From contig CAZITX010000021.1 in the NCBI GenBank assembly GCA_964542305.1, positions 1-44,371 of the forward strand: a stretch of DNA of 44,371 nt, read 5' to 3'. The notes beneath the pieces were generated by a model. It was not told the DNA's origin and made no database searches. It saw nothing but the letters and a program-made list of their open reading frames with translations. Origin of the DNA: DMER64 sp964542305. Lineage in GTDB: Bacteria > Bacteroidota > Bacteroidia > Bacteroidales > UBA932. A program made the translations under genes and the position numbers. Shown here piece after piece: positions 1 to 7,920 of the stretch. Positions within the stretch are counted from its first letter, which is position 1, and the number at the start of each line of letters is the position of its first letter.

Positions 1-127
1 CAAAGATACAACTATTTTTGATTATATACAACATTTAGATGTTACAGCCTACTAGGCTTATTGAGTTGTGTAAAATGACTTTCATGGTATAAATATACTG
101 TTTATCAGTAAAACGGGTTTATTTTTG

Positions 128-164
128 TTTGTGATTTTACGAACTGTTCGTATATTTGCGAACA
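128..164 (+). promoter_or_regulatory. ars operon promoter with probable ArsR operator
   Basis: A Bacteroidota-type promoter is visible: TTTG at 128-131, a 19-base spacer, and the -7 box TATATTTG at 151-158 (consensus TAnnTTTG). The -7 box is exactly the spacer of a perfect inverted repeat, TGTTCG (145-150) and CGAACA (159-164). An ArsR-family repressor bound there would cover the -7 box and block RNA polymerase, which fits autoregulation of the arsR-led operon. Transcription should start near 163-166, leaving a leader of under 20 bases before the ATG at 182. The operator role is inferred from symmetry and position. Confidence 0.75.
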
Positions 165-181
165 AACAGATCACTGTATTT

Positions 182-499
182 ATGGAAAAGATTGACTACA
201 CGACCCGTCACCACCAAATTGCGCTGTATGCCAAGGCATTGGCTCACCCGGCAAGGGTGGCCATCCTGGAGTTTCTGGCCGCACGCGAATGTTGTTTTTT
301 CGGCAATCTCCACGATGTATTGCCCATTGCCAAGGCTACGGTATCCCAACATCTGACCGTTTTGAAAGAATCCGGACTGATCCAGGGTGAGATCAAACCT
401 CCCCAGGTTAAGTATTGCATCAATAAAGAAAACTGGGATGTGGCACGTAATCTGTTCGGTGTTTTTTTTAACGACCTTAAAAAGATTGAATGCTCATGA
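182..499 (+). CDS. arsR: ArsR-family metalloid-responsive repressor
   Basis: A small winged-helix repressor of 105 residues, the usual ArsR/SmtB size. The N-terminal part carries the ArsR signature (AKALAHPARVAILEFL) and a helix-turn-helix with KATVSQHLTVLKESGLI. A Cys-Cys pair in AARECCFF lies just before the helix-turn-helix region and is a candidate As(III) site; this is inferred. I chose the ATG at 182 because upstream in-frame codons at 125 lie inside the promoter and operator. The stop codon overlaps the next start (ATGA at 496-499), so it is translationally coupled to the phosphatase gene. Likely role: derepression of the downstream arsenic genes when metalloid binds. An antimonite or other metal sensor is possible but the neighbours favour arsenic. 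Confidence 0.9.
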   Translation: MEKIDYTTRHHQIALYAKALAHPARVAILEFLAARECCFFGNLHDVLPIAKATVSQHLTVLKESGLIQGEIKPPQVKYCINKENWDVARNLFGVFFNDLKKIECS

Positions 500-918
500 A
501 TATCCTGATATTATGTACCGGGAACAGTTGCCGCAGCCAGATGGCACAGGGCTTTCTGCAGTCATTCAGTCAGACCCTTTTGGTTCATTCTGCCGGAACA
601 GAACCTGCCAAAGAAGTACATCCGCTGGCCGTAAAGACCATGGCCGAGGCCGGCATTGACATCAGTAAGAACGTTCCCGCCAGGGTAGACGATTACCTGG
701 ACCGCGAATGGGATTACGTGATCACCGTATGTGACCAGGCCAATGAAAGTTGTCCTCTTTTTACAGGCAAAGTAAAACACAGACTCCATATGGGGTTTGA
801 AGATCCGGCCAAAGCAACAGGAACACCGGAAGAAGTCTTGTCTGTATTCCAAAGGGTAAGAGACCGGATAAAGGAAGCTTTTTTAGCGTTTTATAAAGAA
901 TTAACAATAAATGATTAA
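496..918 (+). CDS. arsC: arsenate reductase of the low-molecular-weight phosphatase fold
   Basis: A 140-residue protein opening with the phosphatase loop CTGNSCRS (Cys-x5-Arg), the hallmark of thioredoxin-coupled arsenate reductases and low-molecular-weight tyrosine phosphatases. Further family landmarks are HSAGTEP and the DYVITVCDQANESCP segment, which carries the two resolving cysteines expected in ArsC of the Staphylococcus type. It should reduce arsenate to arsenite in the cytoplasm using reducing power from thioredoxin. The start at 496 overlaps the arsR stop; an alternative ATG lies two codons upstream at 490. A thioredoxin-like gene follows immediately, which supports the thioredoxin-coupled class. 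Confidence 0.9.
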   Translation: MNILILCTGNSCRSQMAQGFLQSFSQTLLVHSAGTEPAKEVHPLAVKTMAEAGIDISKNVPARVDDYLDREWDYVITVCDQANESCPLFTGKVKHRLHMGFEDPAKATGTPEEVLSVFQRVRDRIKEAFLAFYKELTIND

Positions 919-928
919 CACGAATATT

Positions 929-1159
929 ATGGAAATCAAGGTTTTGGGCACAGGCTGTCCCAGTTGTAAGGCCCTGGAAGAGGCCACCAGAAAAGCAGTC
1001 ACGGAAATGGGAATTGACACCCAGATTACAAAAGTGGAAGATATGGCTGAAATCCTCAATTACGGGATAATGACCACTCCCGCTTTGGTCGTTGACGGTA
1101 AAATTGTCCTGAAAGGCCGCGTTGCATCCGTAGAAGAAATCAAAAAACTCCTTAAATAG
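929..1159 (+). CDS. small thioredoxin-fold protein (redox-active disulfide protein 2 family)
   Basis: A cytoplasmic protein of 76 residues with the motif GTGCPSCKALEE near the N-terminus (CPSC active-site pair) and a cis-proline-like MTTPALVVDGK segment. This matches the MTH895/redox-active disulfide protein 2 family. In arsenic operons of Bacteroidota such genes plausibly recycle the arsenate reductase; that role is inferred from position. I prefer the ATG at 929 because the family starts directly with MEIKVLG. An in-frame ATG at 911 overlaps the end of the phosphatase gene and would add six residues. Confidence 0.85.
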   Translation: MEIKVLGTGCPSCKALEEATRKAVTEMGIDTQITKVEDMAEILNYGIMTTPALVVDGKIVLKGRVASVEEIKKLLK

Positions 1160-1168
1160 ACAACTATT

Positions 1169-1549
1169 ATGAAGAAAGTACTTTTATTGCTGGCATGTTC
1201 CTTTATTGCCCTGTCCGCCATGGGAAATGAAAAAGATGATGTAGTCTCCGAGGTTAAAGCCTACTATTTTCACAATACACGGCGTTGCGTTACCTGTAAG
1301 GCGGTGGAGGATGTGGCTTACAACGCCCTTAAGGAACTTTCCGCAGGGAAGATCTTGCTAAAATCCGTGAACCTGGATGACAAGACCAATAAGGATCTGA
1401 TCAACAAGATAGGGGCAAAAGGACAGGCATTGCTTATTGTAAAAGGAGACAAGAAGATTGATTTGACAACCGACGGATTCCTTTATGCGCGTACCGATCC
1501 CGACAAATTTGTCCAAAAAATCAGGGAAACCCTGGATTCTCTAAAATAA
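1169..1549 (+). CDS. exported thioredoxin-like protein with CxxC motif
   Basis: A protein of 126 residues with a cleavable signal peptide (MKKVLLLLACSFIALSAMG) and a mature part that begins YYFHNTRRCVTCKAVED. The CVTC pair sits where a thioredoxin active site would be, and the rest (KSVNLDD, ALLIVKGDKK) has the beta-strand pattern of that fold. It probably acts in the periplasm. It lies between the cytoplasmic thioredoxin-like gene and the ArsG-type permease, with 9-13 base gaps, so it belongs to the same operon. Its exact partner is unknown; electron transfer to or from the DsbD-like permease downstream is a reasonable inference. Confidence 0.7.
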   Translation: MKKVLLLLACSFIALSAMGNEKDDVVSEVKAYYFHNTRRCVTCKAVEDVAYNALKELSAGKILLKSVNLDDKTNKDLINKIGAKGQALLIVKGDKKIDLTTDGFLYARTDPDKFVQKIRETLDSLK

Positions 1550-1562
1550 TCCCGGGCCCCAA

Positions 1563-2264
1563 ATGGAATATTTGCAAAATCTTCTGGGAAACGCACAGTT
1601 CCCGTTTGTTTCTGCTTTTGTTCTGGGACTGATGACTGCCATCAGTCCCTGTCCCCTGACCACTAATATAACGGCCATTGGTTTTATTAGCAAAGACATT
1701 CACAATAGACGCAAGGTTTTTTACAATGGCCTGATTTATACACTGGGACGGGCCATCACTTACACGGTCATAGGGCTGATGCTGTTTTTCAGCATGGGGG
1801 AACTCAACGTATCAGGGATATTGCAGCAATGGGGTGAAAAACTTTTAGGACCGCTGTTGATCATCATCGGTCTTTTTATGCTGGGGGTTTTTAATTTCAT
1901 AAAACTGCCAGGCGCCGGATCACTAACTGCCCGCATGGAAAAACGTTCCAATAAAGGATTTTGGGGTGTTTTGCTGTTGGGGATTGTTTTTGCCCTGGCT
2001 TTCTGTCCTTACAGCGGGGTGCTTTATTTTGGGATGTTGATTCCAATGACCATAAGCAGTGCCTCGGGGCTATACATACCGTTGGTATTTGCCCTGGCCA
2101 CAGGTATTCCCGTGATCCTTTTCGCCTGGCTGATTGCCTTTTCCCTGAGTTCCATTGGGAACGTTTATAATAAGATCAAAGCGTTTGAATTCTGGTTTCG
2201 ACGAGTAATTGCCGTGGTATTTATTACCGTCGGGATCTATTATGTTATGTTGTTGTTCCTTTAA
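1563..2264 (+). CDS. ArsG-type (DsbD/CcdA-like) membrane permease
   Basis: A polytopic membrane protein of 233 residues, about six transmembrane segments, related to CcdA/DsbD. It carries the motif AISPCPLTTN in the first membrane segment and FCPYSGVLYF in the middle; paired membrane cysteines of this kind transfer electrons or bind thiols. The length and the first motif match proteins annotated as ArsG-family aminobenzylarsenical efflux permeases in Bacteroidota arsenic operons. Function is therefore either efflux of organoarsenicals or passing reducing equivalents to the exported thioredoxin-like protein encoded just upstream. I am sure of the fold but less sure of the substrate. Confidence 0.75.
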   Translation: MEYLQNLLGNAQFPFVSAFVLGLMTAISPCPLTTNITAIGFISKDIHNRRKVFYNGLIYTLGRAITYTVIGLMLFFSMGELNVSGILQQWGEKLLGPLLIIIGLFMLGVFNFIKLPGAGSLTARMEKRSNKGFWGVLLLGIVFALAFCPYSGVLYFGMLIPMTISSASGLYIPLVFALATGIPVILFAWLIAFSLSSIGNVYNKIKAFEFWFRRVIAVVFITVGIYYVMLLFL

Positions 2265-2276
2265 TGTATTTCTGCC

Positions 2277-3620
2277 ATGGATTTAAAAAAAGAACTTAAA
2301 ATACTGATCTGGATACTGGTGGTTTTTGCCGCCGTGTTCTTCCTGCCCCTGGAGAGCGGCCGCTTCATGACGGCCATTACCGCCACCCTGGACCTGGCCA
2401 AATGGTATGCCCGGGAACATGTGGTTTTGTGTTTGCTCCCGGCGTTTTTCATTGCAGGTGTTATCTCGGTCTTTATCAGCCAGGGCTCGGTCCTGAAATA
2501 TTTCGGGGCCAATGCCAAAAAATGGCTTTCCTACACGGTGGCAAGCGTTTCGGGTGCCGTTCTGGCTGTCTGTTCCTGCACCATCCTTCCTTTATTTTCA
2601 AGCATTTACAAAAGGGGTGCCGGCCTGGGGCCGGCCGTTGCCTTTCTGTATTCGGGTCCGGCCATAAGTATCCTTTCCATCATTTTGACGGCCAAGATCC
2701 TGGGATTTGAAATGGGACTGGCCCGGGCCATAGGGGCCATTGTTTTCGCTATTGTAATAGGGCTCATTATGTCTTTGATCTACCGCAAAGAGGAAAAGGT
2801 CAAAAAGGAAGAGCAGATGAACATTACCCCTCCGCCCGAAAAAAGGCCTATGTGGCAGACTTCATTCCATTTTTTCACCCTGGTACTTATCCTGGTATTT
2901 GCCAACTGGGGGGCTCCCTCGGCCGGAGACACCAGCAGCGCCTGGCATTTCATTTTTACCTATAAATGGTTTATCACCGGGGCACTGGCCATTATCCTGT
3001 GCTACTCTCTGATCCGGATTCTTAAGATCAACTGGCGCTGGGTGCTGACCGGAGCGGTGGTGACCACAGCCTCGGCTTTCCTGGCGAAAGCTTACGTGAC
3101 ACCGGCCAAACTGGCTCCGCTGGTTCCCATGATGACGGGAATCATTGCCCTATCCCTGATGACGCTCCGGGATAAGAAAAATCCCGAAAACCGGGAGTGG
3201 ACGCTTTCAGCATGGGCATTTGCCAAGCAGATCATGCCTTTGCTGGCTGTAGGTGTGGTAACGGCCGGATTCCTGCTGGGTTCCACGCACGATAATGTAG
3301 CCATTCCGGGTGTGATACCCAACGAATGGGTACAGTGGGCAGTAGGAGGCAACTCGCTCCTGTCCAACTTTTTTGCCAGCATTGTAGGGGCTTTCATGTA
3401 CTTTGCCACATTGACCGAAGTGCCGATTATCCAGGGACTTCTGGCCTCGGGAATGGGCAAGGGCCCTGCATTGGCCCTGCTGCTGGCCGGCCCTTCCCTG
3501 TCTTTGCCCAATATGCTGGTGATAAGGGGTGTGATGGGTACGCAGAAGACTATTGTTTATGTAGTATTGGTGGTCATAATGGCTACAATCTCCGGAATGG
3601 TATTTGGAGGGATGAATTAG
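2277..3620 (+). CDS. ArsP/SO_0444-type permease
   Basis: A polytopic membrane protein of 447 residues of the PF03773 permease family. The signature VLAVCSCTILPLFSSIYKRG with its two cysteines, followed by GPAVAFLYSGPAIS, is present; a second half repeat occurs near the C-terminus (EVPIIQGLLASGMGKGPALA...GPSLSLPNMLVIRG). Family members export trivalent organoarsenicals (ArsP) or Cu/Zn (SO_0444 group). As the last gene of the ars operon it probably removes arsenicals. Its stop codon TAG (3618-3620) uses the first two bases of a 105-bp palindromic element, so the gene ends exactly where the element begins. Confidence 0.8.
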   Translation: MDLKKELKILIWILVVFAAVFFLPLESGRFMTAITATLDLAKWYAREHVVLCLLPAFFIAGVISVFISQGSVLKYFGANAKKWLSYTVASVSGAVLAVCSCTILPLFSSIYKRGAGLGPAVAFLYSGPAISILSIILTAKILGFEMGLARAIGAIVFAIVIGLIMSLIYRKEEKVKKEEQMNITPPPEKRPMWQTSFHFFTLVLILVFANWGAPSAGDTSSAWHFIFTYKWFITGALAIILCYSLIRILKINWRWVLTGAVVTTASAFLAKAYVTPAKLAPLVPMMTGIIALSLMTLRDKKNPENREWTLSAWAFAKQIMPLLAVGVVTAGFLLGSTHDNVAIPGVIPNEWVQWAVGGNSLLSNFFASIVGAFMYFATLTEVPIIQGLLASGMGKGPALALLLAGPSLSLPNMLVIRGVMGTQKTIVYVVLVVIMATISGMVFGGMN

Positions 3621-3723
3621 GTGGAACCTTCCGCGCCAAAAATCAGCGCACCATTTTGTATATTACAGTATATCAACAGTCTATGGATTTTATTCTGGGG
3701 ATTTGGCGCGGAAGGTTCCACCT
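3619..3723. repeat. palindromic element A1 (105 bp)
   Basis: Perfect inverted repeat with arms at 3619-3640 and 3702-3723 (22 bp; core GTGGAACCTTCCGCGCC) around a 61-base centre. The arms are identical to those of element A2 (7745-7849), and the centre aligns to that of A2 without gaps at about 34 of 61 positions. It lies between two convergent genes: it completes the stop codon of the permease and encodes the last residues of the binding-protein gene on the other strand. It has no coding capacity of its own. It could act as a long bidirectional hairpin in RNA, but no T-tract follows either arm. Confidence 0.9.
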
Positions 3724-4700
3724 CCTACTGGCAAACTCCATTTGGCACTCACATTTTGAAGTACCTCCCGGTTTACGACCAGGTTAACAGGGACTACATT
3801 TTTGACACCGATTTTAGAGGTGGGTTTGCCTTCCAGCACATCAGCCGCCATTTGTCCAGCCAGGTAGCCCACTTCTGTATATTTGGCACCCAGTCCGAAT
3901 AACGTATTCCCGTAAACGCTGTTTGTATTGTTAATGAACAAGGGGATTTGTGCTTTGGCCGCTGCGTTGATCATCTGGTCCATGGCGGCTTCCACCACAT
4001 TGTCCCCGCCTACCCATAAAGCTTCAACGCCACGAGCTGTAAGTGACATGGCGGCTTCCAAGACCTGAGTGGTATTTTCTACGCTCATTTCCAGCAGCTC
4101 AATGCCCAACTCGGCACATTTCTTACGTGCCAGGCGGACACAGGCCTCGGAACAGGTTTCACTCGTACACCAGACGGTTCCCACTTTTTTCAGATCCGGA
4201 TTCATTTTTATGGCCAGATCAAAGGATTCTTCTACCGGCTGGAACGTCCCTATGCCCACCAGGTGTGGCGGGTGCTGGTCAGGTTCAGGCCCTGTGATCC
4301 CTACACCTGCAATATAAGGATCGGTCACAGTGCAAAAAACATGAAGTACCTCTCCCTTTTTGTTGGCATTAGCCATTACCTGGAGAGCCGGCGTACTGAT
4401 GGTTACTACCATATCAAACCGGCTGCTCACAATATTTTGTGCAATGGCGTTGGCCGTGACCATATCTCCGTCAGCGCAAAAACGCTCAATTACACATGCT
4501 GCTCCGTCCACGTACCCTCTTTCCGTGAACGCCTCCAGGATTCCCCTTTCGGCATCTTCCAGCATGGGTCGTGCTATCATATTGAAAACAGCAATCTTCA
4601 ATTCCTTATCATTAACCTTTTTGCGGTTTCCCAGATCCAGGATCAACAAGATCCCGGCCACCACAAATAAAAACAAGAGCCCTTTACCTATGCTTTTCAT
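3690..4700 (-). CDS. ABC transporter substrate-binding protein (TrpX-like) with element-derived tail
   Basis: A 336-residue protein of the ABC_sub_bind (PF04392) type, with an N-terminal hydrophobic anchor (residues 7-23) and a periplasmic two-lobed domain. Typical stretches are VVTISTPALQVM, FCTVTDPYIAGVG and GLGAKYTEVGYLAGQMAADVLEGK. It captures the substrate for the importer encoded by the two upstream genes; related systems (TrpXYZ) take up tryptophan, but the ligand cannot be read here. Its start overlaps the ATPase stop (TAATG). Family members normally end shortly after the NREVLQ-like motif; here the last residues (GGGTFRAKSPE) are read from the right arm and centre of palindromic element A1. 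Confidence 0.85.
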   Translation of the reverse strand: MKSIGKGLLFLFVVAGILLILDLGNRKKVNDKELKIAVFNMIARPMLEDAERGILEAFTERGYVDGAACVIERFCADGDMVTANAIAQNIVSSRFDMVVTISTPALQVMANANKKGEVLHVFCTVTDPYIAGVGITGPEPDQHPPHLVGIGTFQPVEESFDLAIKMNPDLKKVGTVWCTSETCSEACVRLARKKCAELGIELLEMSVENTTQVLEAAMSLTARGVEALWVGGDNVVEAAMDQMINAAAKAQIPLFINNTNSVYGNTLFGLGAKYTEVGYLAGQMAADVLEGKPTSKIGVKNVVPVNLVVNREVLQNVSAKWSLPVGGGTFRAKSPE

Positions 4701-5512
4701 TATACGTATTTATTGCTGAGTAACTCGGCCACCCCCGGGTCAATGGTATCTTTTTGACGCAGTTCATCAAAGAGTGCCAATAAGTCATTAATCTTCAACC
4801 GTTTTTTGGATTCTCCCCGGAAATCGTATGCCAGCCGGCCGTTGTGCATCATAAGGATACGGTCTCCCATCTGCACCGCCTGCTGCATGGAATGAGTCAC
4901 CATTAGGGTAGTCAGCCGGTCCCTGTTTACGATCATTTGGGTGATCTCTGTCACTTTGGCGGCCGTTTTTGGATCCAGAGCCGCCGTGTGTTCGTCCAGC
5001 AACAGCAGCTTTGGTTTTATTGCCGAGGCCATTAAAAGCGTAAGTGCCTGCCGCTGACCGCCTGAAAGCTTGCCGATGGGATTGTCAAGTCGTTCTTCCA
5101 GATCCATGTTCAGTGGCTTTACCAGCTGAGCGAATTCTACTTTCTGTGCGGCTGAAACCCCCTTTCCCAGGCCCCTGGATTTGCCTCGTTTCAGTGCCAG
5201 AGAAAGATTTTCGCCTATAGTCATATTTGGAGCTGTACCGCTCAGGGGATTTTGGAAAACCCTCCCTATGTACCGGGCCCTTTTATGCTCGGGCCAGCTT
5301 GTTATGTTCACTCCGTCCAGCATAACGGTTCCTTCATCCACAGAAAAACTGCCGGCTACGGCATTGAGTAACGTGGATTTGCCGGATCCGTTGGTCCCCA
5401 ACACACAAACAAAACCGCCTTCCTCCAGGGCAAAGGAAACTCCCTGCAGCGCCCTGACTTCGTTAACCGTTCCTTCGTTGAACGTTTTCTCCAGACCGGT
5501 TATCTTAAGCAT
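4700..5512 (-). CDS. ABC transporter ATP-binding protein (TrpZ-like)
   Basis: A cytoplasmic ATPase of 270 residues. Walker A is GTNGSGKST at residues 39-47, the signature LSGGQ at 149-153, Walker B LLLLDEH at about 169-175, and the H-loop VTHS follows. It should power the importer together with the permease encoded just upstream (8-base overlap) and the binding protein just downstream (stop and start overlap). Sequence style (MLKITGLEKTFNEGTVNEVRALQGV) matches the COG1101 group that pairs with COG4120 permeases and COG2984 binding proteins. Confidence 0.92.
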   Translation of the reverse strand: MLKITGLEKTFNEGTVNEVRALQGVSFALEEGGFVCVLGTNGSGKSTLLNAVAGSFSVDEGTVMLDGVNITSWPEHKRARYIGRVFQNPLSGTAPNMTIGENLSLALKRGKSRGLGKGVSAAQKVEFAQLVKPLNMDLEERLDNPIGKLSGGQRQALTLLMASAIKPKLLLLDEHTAALDPKTAAKVTEITQMIVNRDRLTTLMVTHSMQQAVQMGDRILMMHNGRLAYDFRGESKKRLKINDLLALFDELRQKDTIDPGVAELLSNKYV

Positions 5513-6443
5513 ACTCTTTTCTTTTAAACAACCCTTTTCTGCGTTTCATTAAAACAGGCAAAATAAGCGCTATAAATACGAAACCCGCGGTGATGATCTT
5601 CAGATCGTTGGGATTCATTCCAAGACGTAACGCGATGGCCACCAACAGGCGGAACAGCACAGAGCCCAGTACGGCTCCAAAGATCACATAACCTACGCTT
5701 GTTTCCCCTACCACAGCCTGTCCTATGATTACGCTGGCAAGGCCCCAGACCATCATACCAATGCCCATCTGCACATCGGCAAATCCCTGGAATTGCGCCA
5801 ACATGGCACCCGACAGGGCAACCAAGCCGTTGGCCAGGGCAATCCCAAAGACAATCATATTTTTGGTATTCACTCCCAGTGCCCTGATCATCTGGGCATT
5901 ATCCCCGGTAGCCCGCATGGCAGTTCCCAGGTGAGTCCTGAAAAACCATCTTAGAACTATACATATCAGGGATATGACTATCAAAGCCGCTAAAAGAACC
6001 AACAGATCTTTTGCATCCACACTCCAGCCTAGCAATAAGATTTTTTCCTTACCGCCGAAAATCCATAATGATATTTTTTCAAGAGGGCTAAAGACAGTCA
6101 TGGCCCCTTGCATGGGTAAATTGCTCCTTCCCAGAACATGAAGGTTTACCGAGTAAAGGGCCGTCATGACAAGGATCCCGGAAAGCAGCGGATTGATCTT
6201 GAACCGGGTGTGGATCAACCCTGTCAGTGCTCCGGCTATCATCCCGCCGGCAAAAGCAATCACACAAGCCAATAAAGGATTCATTCCCTTTACGATGAGC
6301 ATCGCCCCCAAGACGGCTCCCAGAGTAAATGAACCTTCAACCGTTATGTCCGGGAAATCAAATACCCGGAAACTGATAAAAATTCCCAGTGCCAGGAGAG
6401 AAAGGATCAGTCCTATGATCATTGATGTAATTAAAATGGACAT
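5505..6443 (-). CDS. ABC transporter permease (TrpY-like)
   Basis: A 312-residue inner-membrane protein with eight or nine predicted membrane segments, of the branched-chain-type permease superfamily (COG4120). Recognisable parts are FRVFDFPDITVEGSFTLGA near the N-terminus and RATGDNAQMIRALGVNTKNM, the cytoplasmic loop that contacts the ATPase. It forms the channel of the importer whose other parts follow. The gene begins about nine bases after the STAS-domain gene, so all four genes are probably one transcript. Confidence 0.9.
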   Translation of the reverse strand: MSILITSMIIGLILSLLALGIFISFRVFDFPDITVEGSFTLGAVLGAMLIVKGMNPLLACVIAFAGGMIAGALTGLIHTRFKINPLLSGILVMTALYSVNLHVLGRSNLPMQGAMTVFSPLEKISLWIFGGKEKILLLGWSVDAKDLLVLLAALIVISLICIVLRWFFRTHLGTAMRATGDNAQMIRALGVNTKNMIVFGIALANGLVALSGAMLAQFQGFADVQMGIGMMVWGLASVIIGQAVVGETSVGYVIFGAVLGSVLFRLLVAIALRLGMNPNDLKIITAGFVFIALILPVLMKRRKGLFKRKEYA

Positions 6444-6452
6444 ATAGCAATA

Positions 6453-7712
6453 TCAGTGATTCACAAATTTTTCTACCGATACGACCCAGCAAACACCCTG
6501 CAGGAAGGCACTTTCTCCAAGACCTGTCAGAAGACGGTCATCGGGCAACAGGTGCAGAATGTCGGTCAACCCCGCATTTTCAAACAGATGTGCAATGGTG
6601 TCTTCGGGACCCGACTCGGCTTTCCTTAACGGGATGTAAGGAAAAACGGCCGTGTGGATATGTGCGTGCAAAGCATTGTCTTTCATAGGTCTTAAAAAAA
6701 TCCGGTATCCCGCTTCGGGAGCCTCGGGGGTTTCGGGAGCTTCGGATACCACGCCCACGGAAACAGTCTGCATTTTAAAATGCGCAGGTTCCGTCGTAAA
6801 ACGCACGGCATCCTTTACCTCGGGAAATGAAAACAGCGGCCTTCCGCCAACCGGGGAAACATTCAGCGAAGTGCCAATCAGGCCCGCACTCTCGGCAATC
6901 ATCACAAATGCCCAATTTTCGAAACCGGTCAGACGGGCTACCTCCCGTGCCCATCGGGAAAGTTCCAGTCCGGAGGATTCTTTCCCCGGATCAAACAGGA
7001 TCCTGTGCGAAAAAGATGCGAAAAAATGAAGGCCGTACAACTCAGCAAGCTGCGCGGTAAGCTGTCCGTGACTTATCATGTAATCCGGTTTTTTTGAACC
7101 GTCAGACGGCAGGTAAGCCGCTGTTCCGTTTAAAAGCACATACTCCCCAAATCGCTGGCTGCACGATTGGAACGATTCGCCAATTGCTCCCAATCCCAAA
7201 GCATATTCCCCTTGACGGGCAACCACCGTTCGTGTATCACCTTCGTTATAATCAGCTGTTTTGAGCTTTTGGGGTGTTCCCTCACACATTACATTTGTGG
7301 CCGCCTCTGCACTCAGGACTTGCATGCGAAACGTGTACCCGTAAGCCTCCGAAACAAGATCCTTTTCCTTCTCTTTTGCCGAGGCGCCGGCCTGAAGATC
7401 CGGCGCACTAAACATGCCTGCCATACCCACCAGCCCCAGCACCTGGGCTACATTTTCAGAAGATTCCGTAATGTAGAACAATCCGTTCAGCGCCTGCAAA
7501 TTTTTATGCTGCATGACCAGCACCCGTATCCCGGCAGAACTCAGGTAATTCACACGCGAAAGATCCAGTGCCACATGGTATTTTCCCTCCCTCACCAACC
7601 GCTCCATGTAATCCGTCAGATGATCTGTACTGGTAGCATCCAGCCGGCCGGAACAGTGAAGCACAACTCTTTGATCCTGCTGATCTTCCCGTTGTATATC
7701 CAATGTAGTCAT
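6453..7712 (-). CDS. STAS-domain protein with large uncharacterised C-terminal region
   Basis: A 419-residue cytoplasmic protein. Residues about 5-100 form a STAS domain (anti-sigma-factor antagonist fold) with the loop NYLSSAGIRVLV, where one of the serines is the usual phosphorylation site. The remaining ~300 residues I do not recognise; they contain alternating helices and strands and an acidic proline stretch, SEAPETPEAPEAG. I preferred the ATG at 7712 because the domain starts at MTTLDIQ; an in-frame ATG at 7733 would add seven residues. It leads the ABC importer operon, an unusual place for a STAS protein, so it may report or control transporter activity. That is inference. Confidence 0.7.
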   Translation of the reverse strand: MTTLDIQREDQQDQRVVLHCSGRLDATSTDHLTDYMERLVREGKYHVALDLSRVNYLSSAGIRVLVMQHKNLQALNGLFYITESSENVAQVLGLVGMAGMFSAPDLQAGASAKEKEKDLVSEAYGYTFRMQVLSAEAATNVMCEGTPQKLKTADYNEGDTRTVVARQGEYALGLGAIGESFQSCSQRFGEYVLLNGTAAYLPSDGSKKPDYMISHGQLTAQLAELYGLHFFASFSHRILFDPGKESSGLELSRWAREVARLTGFENWAFVMIAESAGLIGTSLNVSPVGGRPLFSFPEVKDAVRFTTEPAHFKMQTVSVGVVSEAPETPEAPEAGYRIFLRPMKDNALHAHIHTAVFPYIPLRKAESGPEDTIAHLFENAGLTDILHLLPDDRLLTGLGESAFLQGVCWVVSVEKFVNH

Positions 7713-7744
7713 AATAGGTACAAATATAGTCAAATGGCGGGAGG

Positions 7745-7849
7745 AGGTGGAACCTTCCGCGCCAAAAGTCAGTGCCTGATTTCTTATAAATCAGACATAC
7801 AGTGGTTTATGAATTTATGCCTGAGAGTTTGGCGCGGAAGGTTCCACCT
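7745..7849. repeat. palindromic element A2 (105 bp)
   Basis: Perfect 22-bp inverted repeat, arms 7745-7766 and 7828-7849, identical to those of A1, around a 61-base centre. The centre contains a nested hairpin (CTGATTT and AAATCAG, 7776-7782 and 7788-7794). It lies between two divergently transcribed genes (STAS protein and the 7950 gene), unlike the other family A copies, which lie at convergent ends. A six-base remnant AAATGG at 7732-7737 and a solo family B arm at 7887-7908 flank it, so it may have inserted into an older family B element. Confidence 0.9.
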
Positions 7850-7886
7850 TCACAAGTGCAACGCCCTATTTTTGAGCAGAAAAATT

Positions 7887-7908
7887 TTGGTGCAATCAAA
7901 CTCCATTT
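7887..7908. repeat. solo arm of a family B palindromic element
   Basis: Twenty-two bases here match the right arm of elements B1 and B2 at 20 positions (differences: T for C and A for G in the GGCGCAGTC part). No matching left arm is present upstream at the usual distance. Together with the T-run that follows, the segment could fold as a small hairpin (AATCAAA and TTTGATT), but it lies upstream of a gene, not downstream of one. Confidence 0.7.
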
Positions 7909-7920
7909 GATTTTTTTTAT

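Noticed and set aside
1..8. Minus-strand -7 box TATCTTTG at the window edge
   Set aside because: Matches the consensus, but its gene lies outside the window and no -33 box is seen at the right distance.
125..181. Longer ArsR with start at 125
   Set aside because: The added residues would be encoded by the promoter and operator; the domain begins after the ATG at 182.
7745..7849. Invertible promoter of the Bacteroides phase-variation type
   Set aside because: The centre holds no TAnnTTTG box, all family A copies share one orientation, and other copies lie at convergent gene ends where a promoter switch makes no sense.
7894..7918. Intrinsic terminator (AATCAAA/TTTGATT with T-run)
   Set aside because: No plus-strand gene ends upstream; the segment is a repeat arm in a promoter region, so the resemblance is probably incidental.
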